This document shows, one piece after another, positions 34,781 to 44,198 of a stretch of DNA of 64,000 nucleotides. The stretch comes from Proteus appendicitidis. Its GTDB lineage: Bacteria > Pseudomonadota > Gammaproteobacteria > Enterobacterales > Enterobacteriaceae. Within the stretch, counting starts at the first letter, position 1, and every line of letters begins with the position of its first letter. Location: positions 868,001 through 932,000 of the forward strand of contig NZ_CP127389.1 in assembly GCF_030271835.1 (NCBI RefSeq). The letters run 5' to 3'. The notes under the pieces were generated by a model, which saw nothing but the letters and a program-made list of their open reading frames with translations, did no database searches and was not told where the DNA came from. The translations under genes were made by a program, and so were the position numbers.

Positions 34781-36337
34781 TTAGTTTTCACTGTTTTCTT
34801 TTGAATTTGTGGGTAAGTTAACAATTATTTTCGTGCCGTGATGGTTTACCACTTCCCATTCTCCACCTAAAGCGCGAATGCGTTCTTCTATGCCGCGCAA
34901 TCCAAAGCCACTACTTTGTTGTGTTGATAATGATGTGGGTAACATACCAATGCCATTATCACTAATCATCAGCCGTAATCGATTTTGGTTTTGAGTCAGT
35001 GAGATTTGGATATAGGTTGCATTAGCATGTTTACTAATGTTGTTTAACAGCTCTTGAACTAAACGGTAGAGGGTAAAAATAATGGTTTCGTTTTCAGGCT
35101 CTTTATCTAACGAGTAATTAAAATGACAGGTAATGCCGTTGTCATCAAAAGCAAATTCATTGATTAAATGATGAAGAGCTTTTTCAAGCGACATTTCCTC
35201 TAAAACAGGAGGACGTAATTGTCGGAGTAGTTGACGTGTAGATTGATGGATTTGTAGCGCTAGCCGTTCGATTTGTTCCCCTGTTTGACGAGTCTTATCA
35301 TTATCAGCCATCTTTTTCACTAACATGGATTGAATTTGGATGGCGGTAATATTTTGTCCAATTTCATCATGTAATTCACGGGCAATGGCTTTTTTTACAT
35401 CCTCTTCTGTATGAACAAGTTGCTCCATGAGTTCGCGTCTGGCTTGAAGTTCTTGCTCTAAGCGTAGCCGATAATGACGTAAATTATGTGCTAATTGTTG
35501 TTGGCGACTTATCGCTATTCCTAAGCCAATACCAATAATAGCTTGTGTGGTTAAGAACATTTCTAATTCACGTAAGTCATTAAACGCGCCATTAACTTGG
35601 CGAGCAAACGTAATGATCAAACTGCCTAATATTGCGGATAATACGCCGCCTTGCCAGCCATAACGATACGCCATAAATACATTAGGGATAAAAACAAGAA
35701 TAACTAATAAGCGTTCTATTTCGGGGGTTAAGAAAAACTGTGCGCTTAGCCCGATAAGGCAAAATAGAAATCCCCACATTAATAATGATGTTCTTAATGG
35801 TGGTTCGAGTGTACCGTCAGAAACTAAAGCGCGACTTTGTAATTCGCGTAGATATTCATAAAGTAAAAAAACAAAAGGGGCGAGTAATATGCCACCAGTA
35901 ACGGATGTCAGGAAAATACCGCTGGTGGTATTAATCACAAAACCAAGAATAAAGGCTTGTAGCAGGCTATTAAAGCCAACAGCACCAATTAATAGGGTTA
36001 AGCGTTGCCAATAAAGAGGATATCGCCACCAAATACGCTGAACTTCTAGCGCGACAACAAGGCTTAGTATTGGTGAGAGATAAATAATGAAGTGGGTAAT
36101 TAATTGCTCTTGCGCTAACCAGTAATAAAGCCCCCATTCTGCAAATAACATCGGTAGCCAAAAGCGACGCCAGAGTAAAATTATTAGGGCTAATCGCAGA
36201 CCTTGAGGTAAGAAAAGAGCTGCTTGTTGCCCGTTTTGACTTAAATAGAAACCAATCACCCAAAGTGATAGCCAAAGTAAAGAGTAGGTGAGTAATAAAA
36301 AGAGGGATTGAAGGAGAAAACGCAGCCCTCTTTTCAT
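34781..36337 (-). CDS. uhpB: Sensor histidine kinase UhpB
   Basis: A 518-aa membrane kinase. The N-terminal half is a MASE1-like multi-helix sensor region. A HisKA_3 dimerisation segment holds the phosphoacceptor in ARELHDEIGQNI (about residue 317), and the HATPase domain shows the N box (VQELLNNISKHA) and the G box (ISDNGIGM, GFGLRGIEERI). It phosphorylates UhpA when UhpC senses hexose phosphate. One base separates its start from the uhpA stop. Confidence 0.88.
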   Translation of the reverse strand: MKRGLRFLLQSLFLLLTYSLLWLSLWVIGFYLSQNGQQAALFLPQGLRLALIILLWRRFWLPMLFAEWGLYYWLAQEQLITHFIIYLSPILSLVVALEVQRIWWRYPLYWQRLTLLIGAVGFNSLLQAFILGFVINTTSGIFLTSVTGGILLAPFVFLLYEYLRELQSRALVSDGTLEPPLRTSLLMWGFLFCLIGLSAQFFLTPEIERLLVILVFIPNVFMAYRYGWQGGVLSAILGSLIITFARQVNGAFNDLRELEMFLTTQAIIGIGLGIAISRQQQLAHNLRHYRLRLEQELQARRELMEQLVHTEEDVKKAIARELHDEIGQNITAIQIQSMLVKKMADNDKTRQTGEQIERLALQIHQSTRQLLRQLRPPVLEEMSLEKALHHLINEFAFDDNGITCHFNYSLDKEPENETIIFTLYRLVQELLNNISKHANATYIQISLTQNQNRLRLMISDNGIGMLPTSLSTQQSSGFGLRGIEERIRALGGEWEVVNHHGTKIIVNLPTNSKENSEN

Positions 36338-36338
36338 T

Positions 36339-36971
36339 TTACAACGAGCCTGTGATCAACTGATTTTTTAAGGCGAAATGGACTAAATCGATAGTGGTTT
36401 CACAGCTTAATTTGCCAAGCACATTGGCACGATGAACGTGAACGGTTTTGTGGCTAAGGTTAAGTTGTACCGCAATCGTTTTGACGTTAACGCCTTGAAC
36501 TAAAAGATTGAAAATCTCTCTTTCGCGTGGTGTTAACGTATATAGCGCATCTTCTTTTTCAGGTGTTTGTCGTAACGCTTTCATGGCATCAGAGCAGAGA
36601 TAACAGCCACCTTGATGTACAGCACGTACAGCTTGTACTAATTCTTCAGGGCCACAACGTTTGGTTAAATAGCCACGAGCGCCGGAGTCTAGCGCGCTTT
36701 GAACAAAAGCGGGCGTATCGTAAATACTTAAAATAATGGTGCGAAAATCAGGACGTTTTTGTTTTAAACGACTTTGCAGCTGTAGACCACTTTCGCCGGG
36801 CATAGAGAGATCCATAACGGCAATATCAATATCATCACGGACTAAATAAGGCCATGCTTCTTGCCCATTAGAATATTCACCAACGATATGAATATCGGGT
36901 TCTAGCATTAAAAGCTGTGCAAATCCAGAACGCACAACAATGTGATCATCTACTAAAGCAACTTTTATCAT
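36339..36971 (-). CDS. uhpA: Response regulator UhpA
   Basis: A 210-aa NarL/FixJ response regulator. The receiver domain has the acidic pair DD at residues 8-9 and the phosphoacceptor aspartate in IAVMDLSMPGESG (about residue 54). The C-terminal LuxR helix-turn-helix is seen in LTPREREIFNLLVQGVNVKTIAVQLNLSHKTVHVHRANVLGKL. It should activate the neighbouring uhpC-afuABC unit on receipt of a phosphate from UhpB. First gene of the leftward cluster. Confidence 0.88.
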   Translation of the reverse strand: MIKVALVDDHIVVRSGFAQLLMLEPDIHIVGEYSNGQEAWPYLVRDDIDIAVMDLSMPGESGLQLQSRLKQKRPDFRTIILSIYDTPAFVQSALDSGARGYLTKRCGPEELVQAVRAVHQGGCYLCSDAMKALRQTPEKEDALYTLTPREREIFNLLVQGVNVKTIAVQLNLSHKTVHVHRANVLGKLSCETTIDLVHFALKNQLITGSL

Positions 36972-37152
36972 AATTTTTTATTAGTCAGAGAGTAGTCAGA
37001 CAATACTTATATGATTTATAACAAGCTACAGAAAGATAAGCGAGGAAAAATGGAGAAGAAACTCAGTTTTGAATCTGATATCTCGTTTTTATCGAGGTGA
37101 ATCGTGACAAGCAAATAATAACAATGGGTTATTTATTGTTCTTGTTAATTAT

Positions 37153-37185
37153 TTCCCATAAGCAGGGAACCTCTGCTTATGGGAA
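37153..37185 (-). terminator. Hairpin after panD
   Basis: TTCCCATAAGCAG / CTGCTTATGGGAA, a 13-bp perfect stem with a 7-nt loop, 19 bp after the panD stop. The T-run is poor, so it may be an mRNA 3' stabiliser or a weak terminator. Confidence 0.6.
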
Positions 37186-37204
37186 GTGGGCAATATTTTA
37201 TTGA

Positions 37205-37585
37205 TTACGCAACTTGAACGGGCACCGCTTTAGCAATGCGCTTCATTTCATTGTTATCTTCAAAATAAGCAATATTAGGTTTATGGCTACGCGCATCACT
37301 ATCAGGAATTTGTACATAAGAGCAAATAATTAAGCGATCGCCAACGGCAGCACGACGAGCGGCAGCACCATTAACAGAAATAATTCGTGAACCTCTTTCT
37401 GCACAAATGGCATAGGTTGAAAAACGTTCACCATTATCAACGTTATAAATATCAATCGCTTCATTTTCAAGAATGCCTGCGGCATCCATAAAATCCTGAT
37501 CAATCGCGCAAGAGCCTTCATAATGAAGATCGGCTTGTGTCACTTTTACGCGATGGAGCTTGCCTTGTAACATTGTGCGTAGCAT
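37205..37585 (-). CDS. panD: Aspartate 1-decarboxylase proenzyme
   Basis: A 126-aa pyruvoyl enzyme (E. coli 126 aa) making beta-alanine for pantothenate. It self-cleaves at the GS pair in YEGSCAID (Gly24-Ser25). TCL-like and NGAAARRA stretches agree with the family. It follows panC by 32 bp and is the last gene of panBCD. Confidence 0.96.
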   Translation of the reverse strand: MLRTMLQGKLHRVKVTQADLHYEGSCAIDQDFMDAAGILENEAIDIYNVDNGERFSTYAICAERGSRIISVNGAAARRAAVGDRLIICSYVQIPDSDARSHKPNIAYFEDNNEMKRIAKAVPVQVA

Positions 37586-37617
37586 TGTTGTGTTTCCTAT
37601 TGTTTTAATAATGAAGA

Positions 37618-38469
37618 TTAAACCAGGTCAACTTGTTGGTTATCAATTAAGCGTGTATTACCCAGCCATGCCGCCATTAGAATAACAGCACGTCGGCTAT
37701 CTTCATTTAGAGGGCTTAGAGTATCCGCGTCACAAATAAAGCATTCATCTGCACGAAAACCTTGCTGCTCTAAGGTGCTTTTTGCATTTTGCAGTAGCTG
37801 ATTAACATCATGATTACCTGACTTTAATTGCTCTGCGATTTCTTGCATCGCTTGATAAAGCGCAGGGGCTTGTTGTTTTTCGTTGTCGGATAATAGGCGA
37901 TTGCGCGAACTGAGCGCTAAACCATTGTTGTCACGTACGATAGCAACAGGAACGATGCTGATATCCATACATAAATCGCTTACCATTTTTTTGATAATTT
38001 GCAGTTGTTGGAAGTCTTTTTCACCAAACATCGCAATATCAGGTTGTACAAGGTTAAAAAGCTTACTGACCACTGTCGTGACACCACGGAAATGACCTGG
38101 GCGGCTTGCACCTTCTAATACGGTAGATAATACAGGTACATCAACCGTTGTTTGATTTTCCATACCATGTGGGTACATCTCTTTCGCTGAAGGTGCAAAG
38201 ATAATATCGACATGTTTATCACGCAATAATTCGCAATCTTCTTGTAAAGTGCGAGGGTAGTTTGCTAAATCCGCTTCTCTATCAAATTGAAGCGGGTTAA
38301 CAAAAATAGAAGCTATCACAACATCTGCATGAATACGGGCTTCTTCAATTAATTTTAGGTGACCTTCATGCAGATTACCCATTGTTGGAACCAATGCAAT
38401 GCGTTTACCTTCTTGCTTTAATCGCTTGATTTCTCTGCGTAAGATAAGCGTAGTTTCAATAATTAGCAC
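37618..38469 (-). CDS. panC: Pantothenate synthetase
   Basis: A 283-aa enzyme (same length as E. coli) joining pantoate and beta-alanine with ATP. The HIGH-type motif is seen in [17 protein letters not shown] and the KMSKS-like region in [11 protein letters not shown]. It sits between panB and panD. Confidence 0.96.
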   Translation of the reverse strand: MLIIETTLILRREIKRLKQEGKRIALVPTMGNLHEGHLKLIEEARIHADVVIASIFVNPLQFDREADLANYPRTLQEDCELLRDKHVDIIFAPSAKEMYPHGMENQTTVDVPVLSTVLEGASRPGHFRGVTTVVSKLFNLVQPDIAMFGEKDFQQLQIIKKMVSDLCMDISIVPVAIVRDNNGLALSSRNRLLSDNEKQQAPALYQAMQEIAEQLKSGNHDVNQLLQNAKSTLEQQGFRADECFICDADTLSPLNEDSRRAVILMAAWLGNTRLIDNQQVDLV

Positions 38470-38511
38470 AGCGTGACTCCTTTAAAAAATATTGATAATT
38501 AGGATAATAAA

Positions 38512-39303
38512 TTAGTTAAATGAATGTTTTTCTTCGGGAAACAGACCTTGTTCAACTTGTTGAACATAAAGGCTAACAGCCCCTTTTAATGAACCTGCTT
38601 CTTGTAAAAAATCTTTTGAGAACTTAGGCGCTTGAGGGGTTAAGCCTAATAAGTCATGCATCACAAGAATTTGTCCATCTGTGACATTACCTGCCCCAAT
38701 ACCAATAACAGGCATCGTTAATACGTCTGTAATCGCCTTAGCCAGAGTTATAGGAACACATTCTAATACCGCCAGTTGAGCGCCTGCATTTTCAAGTGAT
38801 ATCGCATCTTGTTTTAATTGTTCTGCCGCTGCAAAGTCTCTGCCTTGAACTTTATAACCACCAAAAACATTAACGGATTGTGGTGTTAATCCTAAATGAA
38901 TACAGACCGGAACAGCACGTTCAGTGAGCATTTTTACTGTTGGAATTAACCAGCTACCACCTTCAATTTTCACCATGTTAGCCCCAGCTTGCATCAGAAT
39001 ACTGGCATTAAGGCAAGCTTGCTCAGGTGTTGAATAAGACATAAAGGGCATATCAGCAATTAAGAAGGCATTAGGTGCGCCAGCTCTTACACAACGAGTG
39101 TGATAGGCAATTTGCTCAACAGTCACGGGTAACGTGCTGTTATGACCTTGTAGTGTCATTCCTAATGAATCACCAATCAACATGACTTGAATACCTTCTT
39201 GTGCAAAAAGGCGAGCAAAACTTGCATCATAAGCGGTGATTGTGGCGAATTTTTTCTTTTCTTGCTTATAGCTGTTCAGCGTTGAAAGCGTAGTGGGTTT
39301 CAT
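38512..39303 (-). CDS. panB: 3-methyl-2-oxobutanoate hydroxymethyltransferase
   Basis: A 263-aa enzyme (E. coli 264 aa), first step of pantoate synthesis, using methylenetetrahydrofolate. [30 protein letters not shown] and the catalytic Glu region ([11 protein letters not shown]) are present. I chose ATG 39303 because its length fits the family and GGAG lies upstream; in-frame ATGs at 39318 and 39327 are less likely. Confidence 0.95.
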   Translation of the reverse strand: MKPTTLSTLNSYKQEKKKFATITAYDASFARLFAQEGIQVMLIGDSLGMTLQGHNSTLPVTVEQIAYHTRCVRAGAPNAFLIADMPFMSYSTPEQACLNASILMQAGANMVKIEGGSWLIPTVKMLTERAVPVCIHLGLTPQSVNVFGGYKVQGRDFAAAEQLKQDAISLENAGAQLAVLECVPITLAKAITDVLTMPVIGIGAGNVTDGQILVMHDLLGLTPQAPKFSKDFLQEAGSLKGAVSLYVQQVEQGLFPEEKHSFN

Positions 39304-39327
39304 TGCAACAAGCTCCATTATTGTCAT

Positions 39328-39661
39328 TTTTGTGTGTAGATAAAATTAATTACTTCACATAATTATTTGTTTATTAAAGGAAATAGTCGATTATCAAAAT
39401 AAAGCTACTTTCGATTGTAGCATTTAAGGACTAAAAACGAAGAAAAAGTAATTAAATGAGTAATGAAAAATAACAAATGATAATTTTTATTTATATTTAT
39501 CAATTGATTACATATGAAAAATAAATATAAAAAAGTTTGAAAATTGAGGCGCAGAGGTGGGTTTGAAAACTCGAAGGAAAGTAACAGCGAAGAGACAGGC
39601 TGATACTGTTTATGTTTTTTACAGTATCAACCTTTAGCATTAAGGGCGTATTAGTGTGAAA
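39328..39661. other. Intergenic region between folK and panB
   Basis: No gene seen. It contains a hairpin TGATACTGT / ACAGTATCA (39601-39629), about 33 bp after the folK stop, possibly part of its termination signal, and an AT-rich panB promoter region. Confidence 0.5.
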
Positions 39662-40156
39662 TTACCACTTTTCCATGCCATTTTCAGGCACTAACGCCAA
39701 TCTATCTGCTAATAACTCGCCATCAGGAAAGCGAAGATCGGGGGCTAATTCAGCTAATGGATAAAGCATAAATTCACGTACTTTAAGCCCGTAATGAGGT
39801 ACGGTTAATCGCTCGGTTTGGATCACGTCATCACCAAATAACATAATATCAAGATCAAGCGTTCTTGGACCCCAACGGTTGCCTTCTTTCCTAACACGAC
39901 CTTGCGCTAATTCAATCGCTTGTGTGTTATTTAGCAACTCTTCTGGTGCTAAGGTTGTATCAACCGCAACAGCAACATTGAGGTAATCAGGCTGATCTTG
40001 TGGTCCCATTGGGCGAGTACGATACCAAGATGATTGTGCAATCAATGTTGTTTGTGGGATCTCACTGATTGCCTTAATCGCTGAATTCACCTGATTTTCA
40101 GGTGAATCTAAATTACTTCCCAAAATGATATAAACACGTTTTTTCTGTTTATTCAT
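39662..40156 (-). CDS. folK: HPPK folate enzyme (2-amino-4-hydroxy-6-hydroxymethyldihydropteridine pyrophosphokinase)
   Basis: A 164-aa enzyme of folate synthesis (E. coli 159 aa). The motifs [15 protein letters not shown], the [16 protein letters not shown] loop and the metal-binding [12 protein letters not shown] are present. I start at ATG 40156, which overlaps the end of pcnB by 8 bp as expected for the pcnB-folK operon, rather than at the upstream in-frame codon at 40189. Confidence 0.94.
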   Translation of the reverse strand: MNKQKKRVYIILGSNLDSPENQVNSAIKAISEIPQTTLIAQSSWYRTRPMGPQDQPDYLNVAVAVDTTLAPEELLNNTQAIELAQGRVRKEGNRWGPRTLDLDIMLFGDDVIQTERLTVPHYGLKVREFMLYPLAELAPDLRFPDGELLADRLALVPENGMEKW

Positions 40157-41702
40157 TGGTGCTCTCTTGTCTAGATGCTGGTTTTGCACTTGGATGACGA
40201 GGGCGTTTACGTGGACGTGGACGTCTGCGAACCGGTGCTTGCCCTAATTCAGAGACCATTGAGCGTTGTTGCGTGTTGTTAGAGGCTTGGAAATTAGCCC
40301 ACCAGCTTGCTAACGCTTGAAGCTCTGGATTGCGTTGTACATTGGCACGTAATTCCAGTAAATCGAATGCAGCACGGAATTTAGGGTGCTCAAGTAATTT
40401 ATTCGCACGACGACCTTGGCGTTTAGGTAAACGTTGCTGTAATTGCCAGATATCACGCATTGTTGTGGTAATGCGTTTTGGTATCGCAATAGTACGGCAT
40501 TGTTCATCTAAAATATCGTTCATCGCCATAGAGAAAGAGTCATAGTAAGAAAGACCACTTTCTTGAACTAATTTTTCAGCATGTTCAATTAATGGATACC
40601 ACAACATCGCCGCAAATAAGAACGCTGGATTGACTCGCATCTCTTTATTGATACGGTAGTCCGTATTTTTGAGAACTTGATCTAACATTCTCTCCATTGG
40701 CGTATCATGTTGCTCTGTCATTTTAGATGCAATCAGCGGAAACAGCGGCTCCAGTAATTGATGACGGCACATTAACTTGTAAGTGTTGTATCCTTGCCCT
40801 GTTTGTAATAATTTCAGCGATTCTTCAAAAAGACGAGCCGATGGAATATTACGTAACAAAGGAGCAAGTCTGGCAATTGGCTCTGCGGTTTCTGGCGCTA
40901 TTTGCATATCCAATTTACTTGCAAAGCGAATCGCTCTGAGCATTCTGACGGGATCTTCGCGATAGCGCGTTTCAGGATCGCCAATTAAGCGAATAATACC
41001 CGCTTTCAGATCCGCTAAACCGCCAACGTAATCACGTACAGCAAAATCATCAACACCGTAATAGAGGCTGTTTAATGTAAAGTCGCGACGGATGGCATCT
41101 TCTTCAATAGAGCCAAAAATATTGTCGCGCAGTAACATGCCGCTTTGTGCTTGCTGGGATTGGTTGTTGTCTGAAACTTCATGATCTTCATGAGAGCCAC
41201 GGAAAGTCGCAACTTCAATCACTTCAGGGCCAAACATAATATGAGCAAGACGGAAACGACGACCGACTAAACGGCTGTTACGGAATAATCGACGTACATC
41301 TTCAGGTGTTGCATTAGTGGCAATATCAAAATCTTTTGGTTTTTTTCCCAGTAATAAGTCACGGACACCGCCACCAACTAAATAAGCCTGAAAGCCAGAG
41401 TTATTTAGGCGATAAAGCACTTTTAATGCATTATCACTGATGTCTTTACGTGAAATTGGGTGTTGATCTCTTGGGATCACAGTCATTGGCAAATCACTCC
41501 CGTTCGCCTTTTCTTTATTACTCTTTTTTTTACGGGGGCGGTCTGCGGATATAGCAGGACGCCGACGCACAGGTTTCTGTGTTTCTTGTATTGGTCGGTC
41601 AGAAGCAGTGACTGGCCTTTCACTCGCTACCGGTTGTGTGTCTGATGACGTTGTTTGTCGCCCTAGCAGATTACGGCAGAAATGTGCTACTCGATTAAAA
41701 AT
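40149..41702 (-). CDS. pcnB: Poly(A) polymerase I, starting on AUU
   Basis: A 517-aa nucleotidyltransferase that adds poly(A) tails to RNA and speeds its decay. The catalytic core [22 protein letters not shown], the [11 protein letters not shown] motif and the basic [11 protein letters not shown] tail are seen. The first plausible ATG/GTG (GTG at 41570) would remove 44 residues. Extending upstream in frame gives [13 protein letters not shown], aligning with the E. coli N-terminus MFTRVANFCRKVL. The start codon there is ATT (41702-41700) with GAGG six bases before it, as in E. coli pcnB, where AUU keeps expression low. No ATG is available at that point. Confidence 0.93.
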   Translation of the reverse strand: MFNRVAHFCRNLLGRQTTSSDTQPVASERPVTASDRPIQETQKPVRRRPAISADRPRKKKSNKEKANGSDLPMTVIPRDQHPISRKDISDNALKVLYRLNNSGFQAYLVGGGVRDLLLGKKPKDFDIATNATPEDVRRLFRNSRLVGRRFRLAHIMFGPEVIEVATFRGSHEDHEVSDNNQSQQAQSGMLLRDNIFGSIEEDAIRRDFTLNSLYYGVDDFAVRDYVGGLADLKAGIIRLIGDPETRYREDPVRMLRAIRFASKLDMQIAPETAEPIARLAPLLRNIPSARLFEESLKLLQTGQGYNTYKLMCRHQLLEPLFPLIASKMTEQHDTPMERMLDQVLKNTDYRINKEMRVNPAFLFAAMLWYPLIEHAEKLVQESGLSYYDSFSMAMNDILDEQCRTIAIPKRITTTMRDIWQLQQRLPKRQGRRANKLLEHPKFRAAFDLLELRANVQRNPELQALASWWANFQASNNTQQRSMVSELGQAPVRRRPRPRKRPRHPSAKPASRQESTNE

Positions 41703-41712
41703 ATGACACCTC
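41700..41712 (-). promoter_or_regulatory. pcnB: Ribosome site and AUU start codon of pcnB
   Basis: Read leftward: GAGG, six bases, ATT. This decides the pcnB start. E. coli pcnB and infC are the classic AUU-started genes; the conserved N-terminal protein sequence downstream supports the same use here. Confidence 0.85.
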
Positions 41713-41792
41713 GAATAATAAATTCTAATAATTAAAAAATTAAGCGGCTAATCATAGCCTACTGAACATTTTTTGAGAATGCTTTGTGTGGT

Positions 41793-42704
41793 TTATTCAT
41801 ACCCTTGTTGCTGATGATTTTGTTTTAAAATCTCAGAAGGTGACCACTGCGCTATCGCAATCTCCAACAATGATGCTAACGAATAATCTTGCCAACCCGC
41901 AATAATAGGCTGATTAAGAAAGCGTAAAGCATCGATAATGACGGGTCTTGGATCAGTATCTGGCAACGCATTTGCGTGATTTTGTTTTGATAATTTATTA
42001 CCGTCATGATTTATTGCTAAGGGTAAATGAGCATAACGCGGAATAGGTAAATTCAGTTGTTTATGTAAACTGATCTGCCGCAACGTGGGATCAAGTAGAT
42101 CGGCACCTCTAACAACTTCAGTTACACCCTGATAACTATCATCAATCACTGTCACTAGATTATACGCAAATAAGTTATTTTTTCTGTGAATAATCATATC
42201 TTCTAACACGATAGACGTACTCTTTGAATAATATGTACCTTGAATGACATCTTCAAAATGATAAACAGGATGCTGTTGGATCAGCCTCCATGCACTTTCT
42301 TTATCAAAAGGCGTAACATTATTTGTGAGCGGCTCGCGATGACGACAGTGGTTATCATACACGCCCCCTAAATCATGTAAACGATGACGGCTACAATGAC
42401 AGTGATAGCAAACACCTTCTTTCCAAAGAGTGTGTAAAACTTCACGATAAGCATCATGGCGTTGCGATTGATAGAGGATCTCTTCATCCCAGAACAAACC
42501 ATAATGTTCTAATGTACGAATAATTTGGAATGCCGTGCCAGGAGGTTCTCTAAGAGGGTCGATATCATCGATGCGCAGAAGCCAACGCCCATGGTATGCG
42601 CGAGCTTGAAGATAACTGCCGAGTGCAGTAACCAAGGAGCCAAAATGAAGTTGACCCGTTGGCGATGGCGCAAAGCGCCCAATATAGTCTGTAATCTCGT
42701 GCAT
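41793..42704 (-). CDS. gluQ: Glutamyl-Q tRNA(Asp) synthetase
   Basis: A 303-aa enzyme attaching glutamate to queuosine in tRNA-Asp. It resembles GluRS lacking the anticodon-binding domain: FAPSPTGQLHFGSL (HIGH-type) and KLSKQNHA (KMSKS-type), with the zinc-binding cluster in CYHCHCSRHRL. It lies between dksA and pcnB as in E. coli. Confidence 0.94.
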   Translation of the reverse strand: MHEITDYIGRFAPSPTGQLHFGSLVTALGSYLQARAYHGRWLLRIDDIDPLREPPGTAFQIIRTLEHYGLFWDEEILYQSQRHDAYREVLHTLWKEGVCYHCHCSRHRLHDLGGVYDNHCRHREPLTNNVTPFDKESAWRLIQQHPVYHFEDVIQGTYYSKSTSIVLEDMIIHRKNNLFAYNLVTVIDDSYQGVTEVVRGADLLDPTLRQISLHKQLNLPIPRYAHLPLAINHDGNKLSKQNHANALPDTDPRPVIIDALRFLNQPIIAGWQDYSLASLLEIAIAQWSPSEILKQNHQQQGYE

Positions 42705-42719
42705 CGAAAGATTCAGATT

Positions 42720-42748
42720 AACGCCTCAACGTATTAGGCTGAGGCGTT
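42720..42748 (-). terminator. Hairpin between dksA and gluQ
   Basis: AACGCCTCA / TGAGGCGTT, a 9-bp stem with an 11-nt loop, 10 bp after the dksA stop. There is no T-run after it on the minus strand, so it likely only attenuates or stabilises the dksA message. Confidence 0.55.
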
Positions 42749-42757
42749 TGCTCATTA

Positions 42758-43213
42758 TTAGCCAGCCATCTGTTTTTCACGGATTTCAGCTAATGTCTTA
42801 CAGTCGATACATAAATCGGCTGTAGGACGAGCTTCTAAACGGCGAATGCCGATTTCCACTCCACAAGATTCACAGAAACCAAAGTCATCATCTTCGACTT
42901 TTTTCAGTGTTTTCTCGATTTTCTTAATGAGTTTACGTTCACGATCACGGTTACGCAGCTCAAGACTGAATTCTTCTTCTTGTGCAGCACGGTCAACGGG
43001 ATCTGGGAAGTTTGCCGCCTCATCTTGCATATGAGTAACGGTGCGGTTGACTTCATCCCTGAGCTGATTGCGCCAAGATTCAAGTATTAGCTTAAAATGC
43101 GCTAATTGGGCTTCGTTCATGTACTCTTCGCCCGCTTTTTCCTGATATGGCTCAACGCCAGCAATAGCGAGAATGCTCATGGACGATGTTTTACGCTTTT
43201 GCCCTTCTTGCAT
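42758..43213 (-). CDS. dksA: RNA polymerase-binding factor DksA
   Basis: A 151-aa protein (same as E. coli) that enters the RNA polymerase secondary channel and enables ppGpp control. The coiled-coil tip shows [12 protein letters not shown] with the acidic residues, and the zinc finger is [26 protein letters not shown] chose ATG 43213, preceded by AGGAG, not the upstream 43315. RelA, which makes ppGpp, is also in the window. Confidence 0.97.
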   Translation of the reverse strand: MQEGQKRKTSSMSILAIAGVEPYQEKAGEEYMNEAQLAHFKLILESWRNQLRDEVNRTVTHMQDEAANFPDPVDRAAQEEEFSLELRNRDRERKLIKKIEKTLKKVEDDDFGFCESCGVEIGIRRLEARPTADLCIDCKTLAEIREKQMAG

Positions 43214-43420
43214 AATGCTTCTCCTACATACGCATTTCTGAATAATCCCCACCTTCAAAACAGGAAGGGGAAAAAATAGGGCGCTATAAATAGCAGATGC
43301 CCGCGAGGATAGCAATTATTCCTTTAATAAGTTTTCTCATGGTGTGAAGGCACGCAAGTAAATGTCCCTTTTTAGTTAAAAAATACTTAACTAATACTTA
43401 ACTAAAGCCATGAAAATCAA

Positions 43421-44131
43421 TTAACCATTTGAAATAAAAGGTAATTGCTGTCCAATTGTTAAATTGTATTCACTAATATTGATGCGATAACACAAGATTT
43501 CAACCCCTGCATCACTTGCATCTTTTAGCAGTGAAGCATAGTTAGGGTCAATCTCTTTAGCAACAGTCACTTCCGTAATCCCAGTATGGGGAACTGCGTA
43601 GAATAAGACAGCCCTTAAACCCAATTTTGCGATAGCGGTCAACTCTCGAAGATGTTTCTGACCTCGTTCTGTCTTTGCATCAGGGAAATAGCCCATACCG
43701 TTGTCGAGTAAGGTGACTGACTTCACTTCAATATAACAGTCAACTTTATGATTTGATTTAAGTAAAATGTCAATACGACTGTTCTCACTACCGTATTTCA
43801 CTTCTCGTTTTATCTCGTCATACTCAGATAATTCTGGAATATCACCCGCCTCAATAGCATCAGCTATAATCCCATTCGCTCTTAAGGTATTTACACAAAT
43901 CCAATCATCGGTTTGAGTTTGAGTCAGTTCCCAACTGTGCGGGTATTTTCTTTTTGCGTTTGAAGAGGTGGAGTACCAAACTGTATCACCGGGCGTCGCA
44001 CATCCCGTCATTGCTCCTGTGTTGGCGCAATGGAGCGTGAATTCTTCCCCATTTGGGGTGACAACGTCTGCTAAAAAACGCTTATATCGTTTTAGTAAAG
44101 TGGCGGATTGTAGCGGTTGCTCAAATTTCAT
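43421..44131 (-). CDS. sfsA: Sugar fermentation stimulation protein SfsA
   Basis: A 236-aa nuclease-fold DNA-binding protein (E. coli 234 aa). [51 protein letters not shown] are family marks. Its true role is unclear. It is divergent from hrpB across a 67-bp gap. Confidence 0.94.
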   Translation of the reverse strand: MKFEQPLQSATLLKRYKRFLADVVTPNGEEFTLHCANTGAMTGCATPGDTVWYSTSSNAKRKYPHSWELTQTQTDDWICVNTLRANGIIADAIEAGDIPELSEYDEIKREVKYGSENSRIDILLKSNHKVDCYIEVKSVTLLDNGMGYFPDAKTERGQKHLRELTAIAKLGLRAVLFYAVPHTGITEVTVAKEIDPNYASLLKDASDAGVEILCYRINISEYNLTIGQQLPFISNG

Positions 44132-44198
44132 AATGACTCCGATGAAAATACGACCTTTAATAAAGCGCTAATGCTACAATGCCTAGCCAAAAAAGTTA

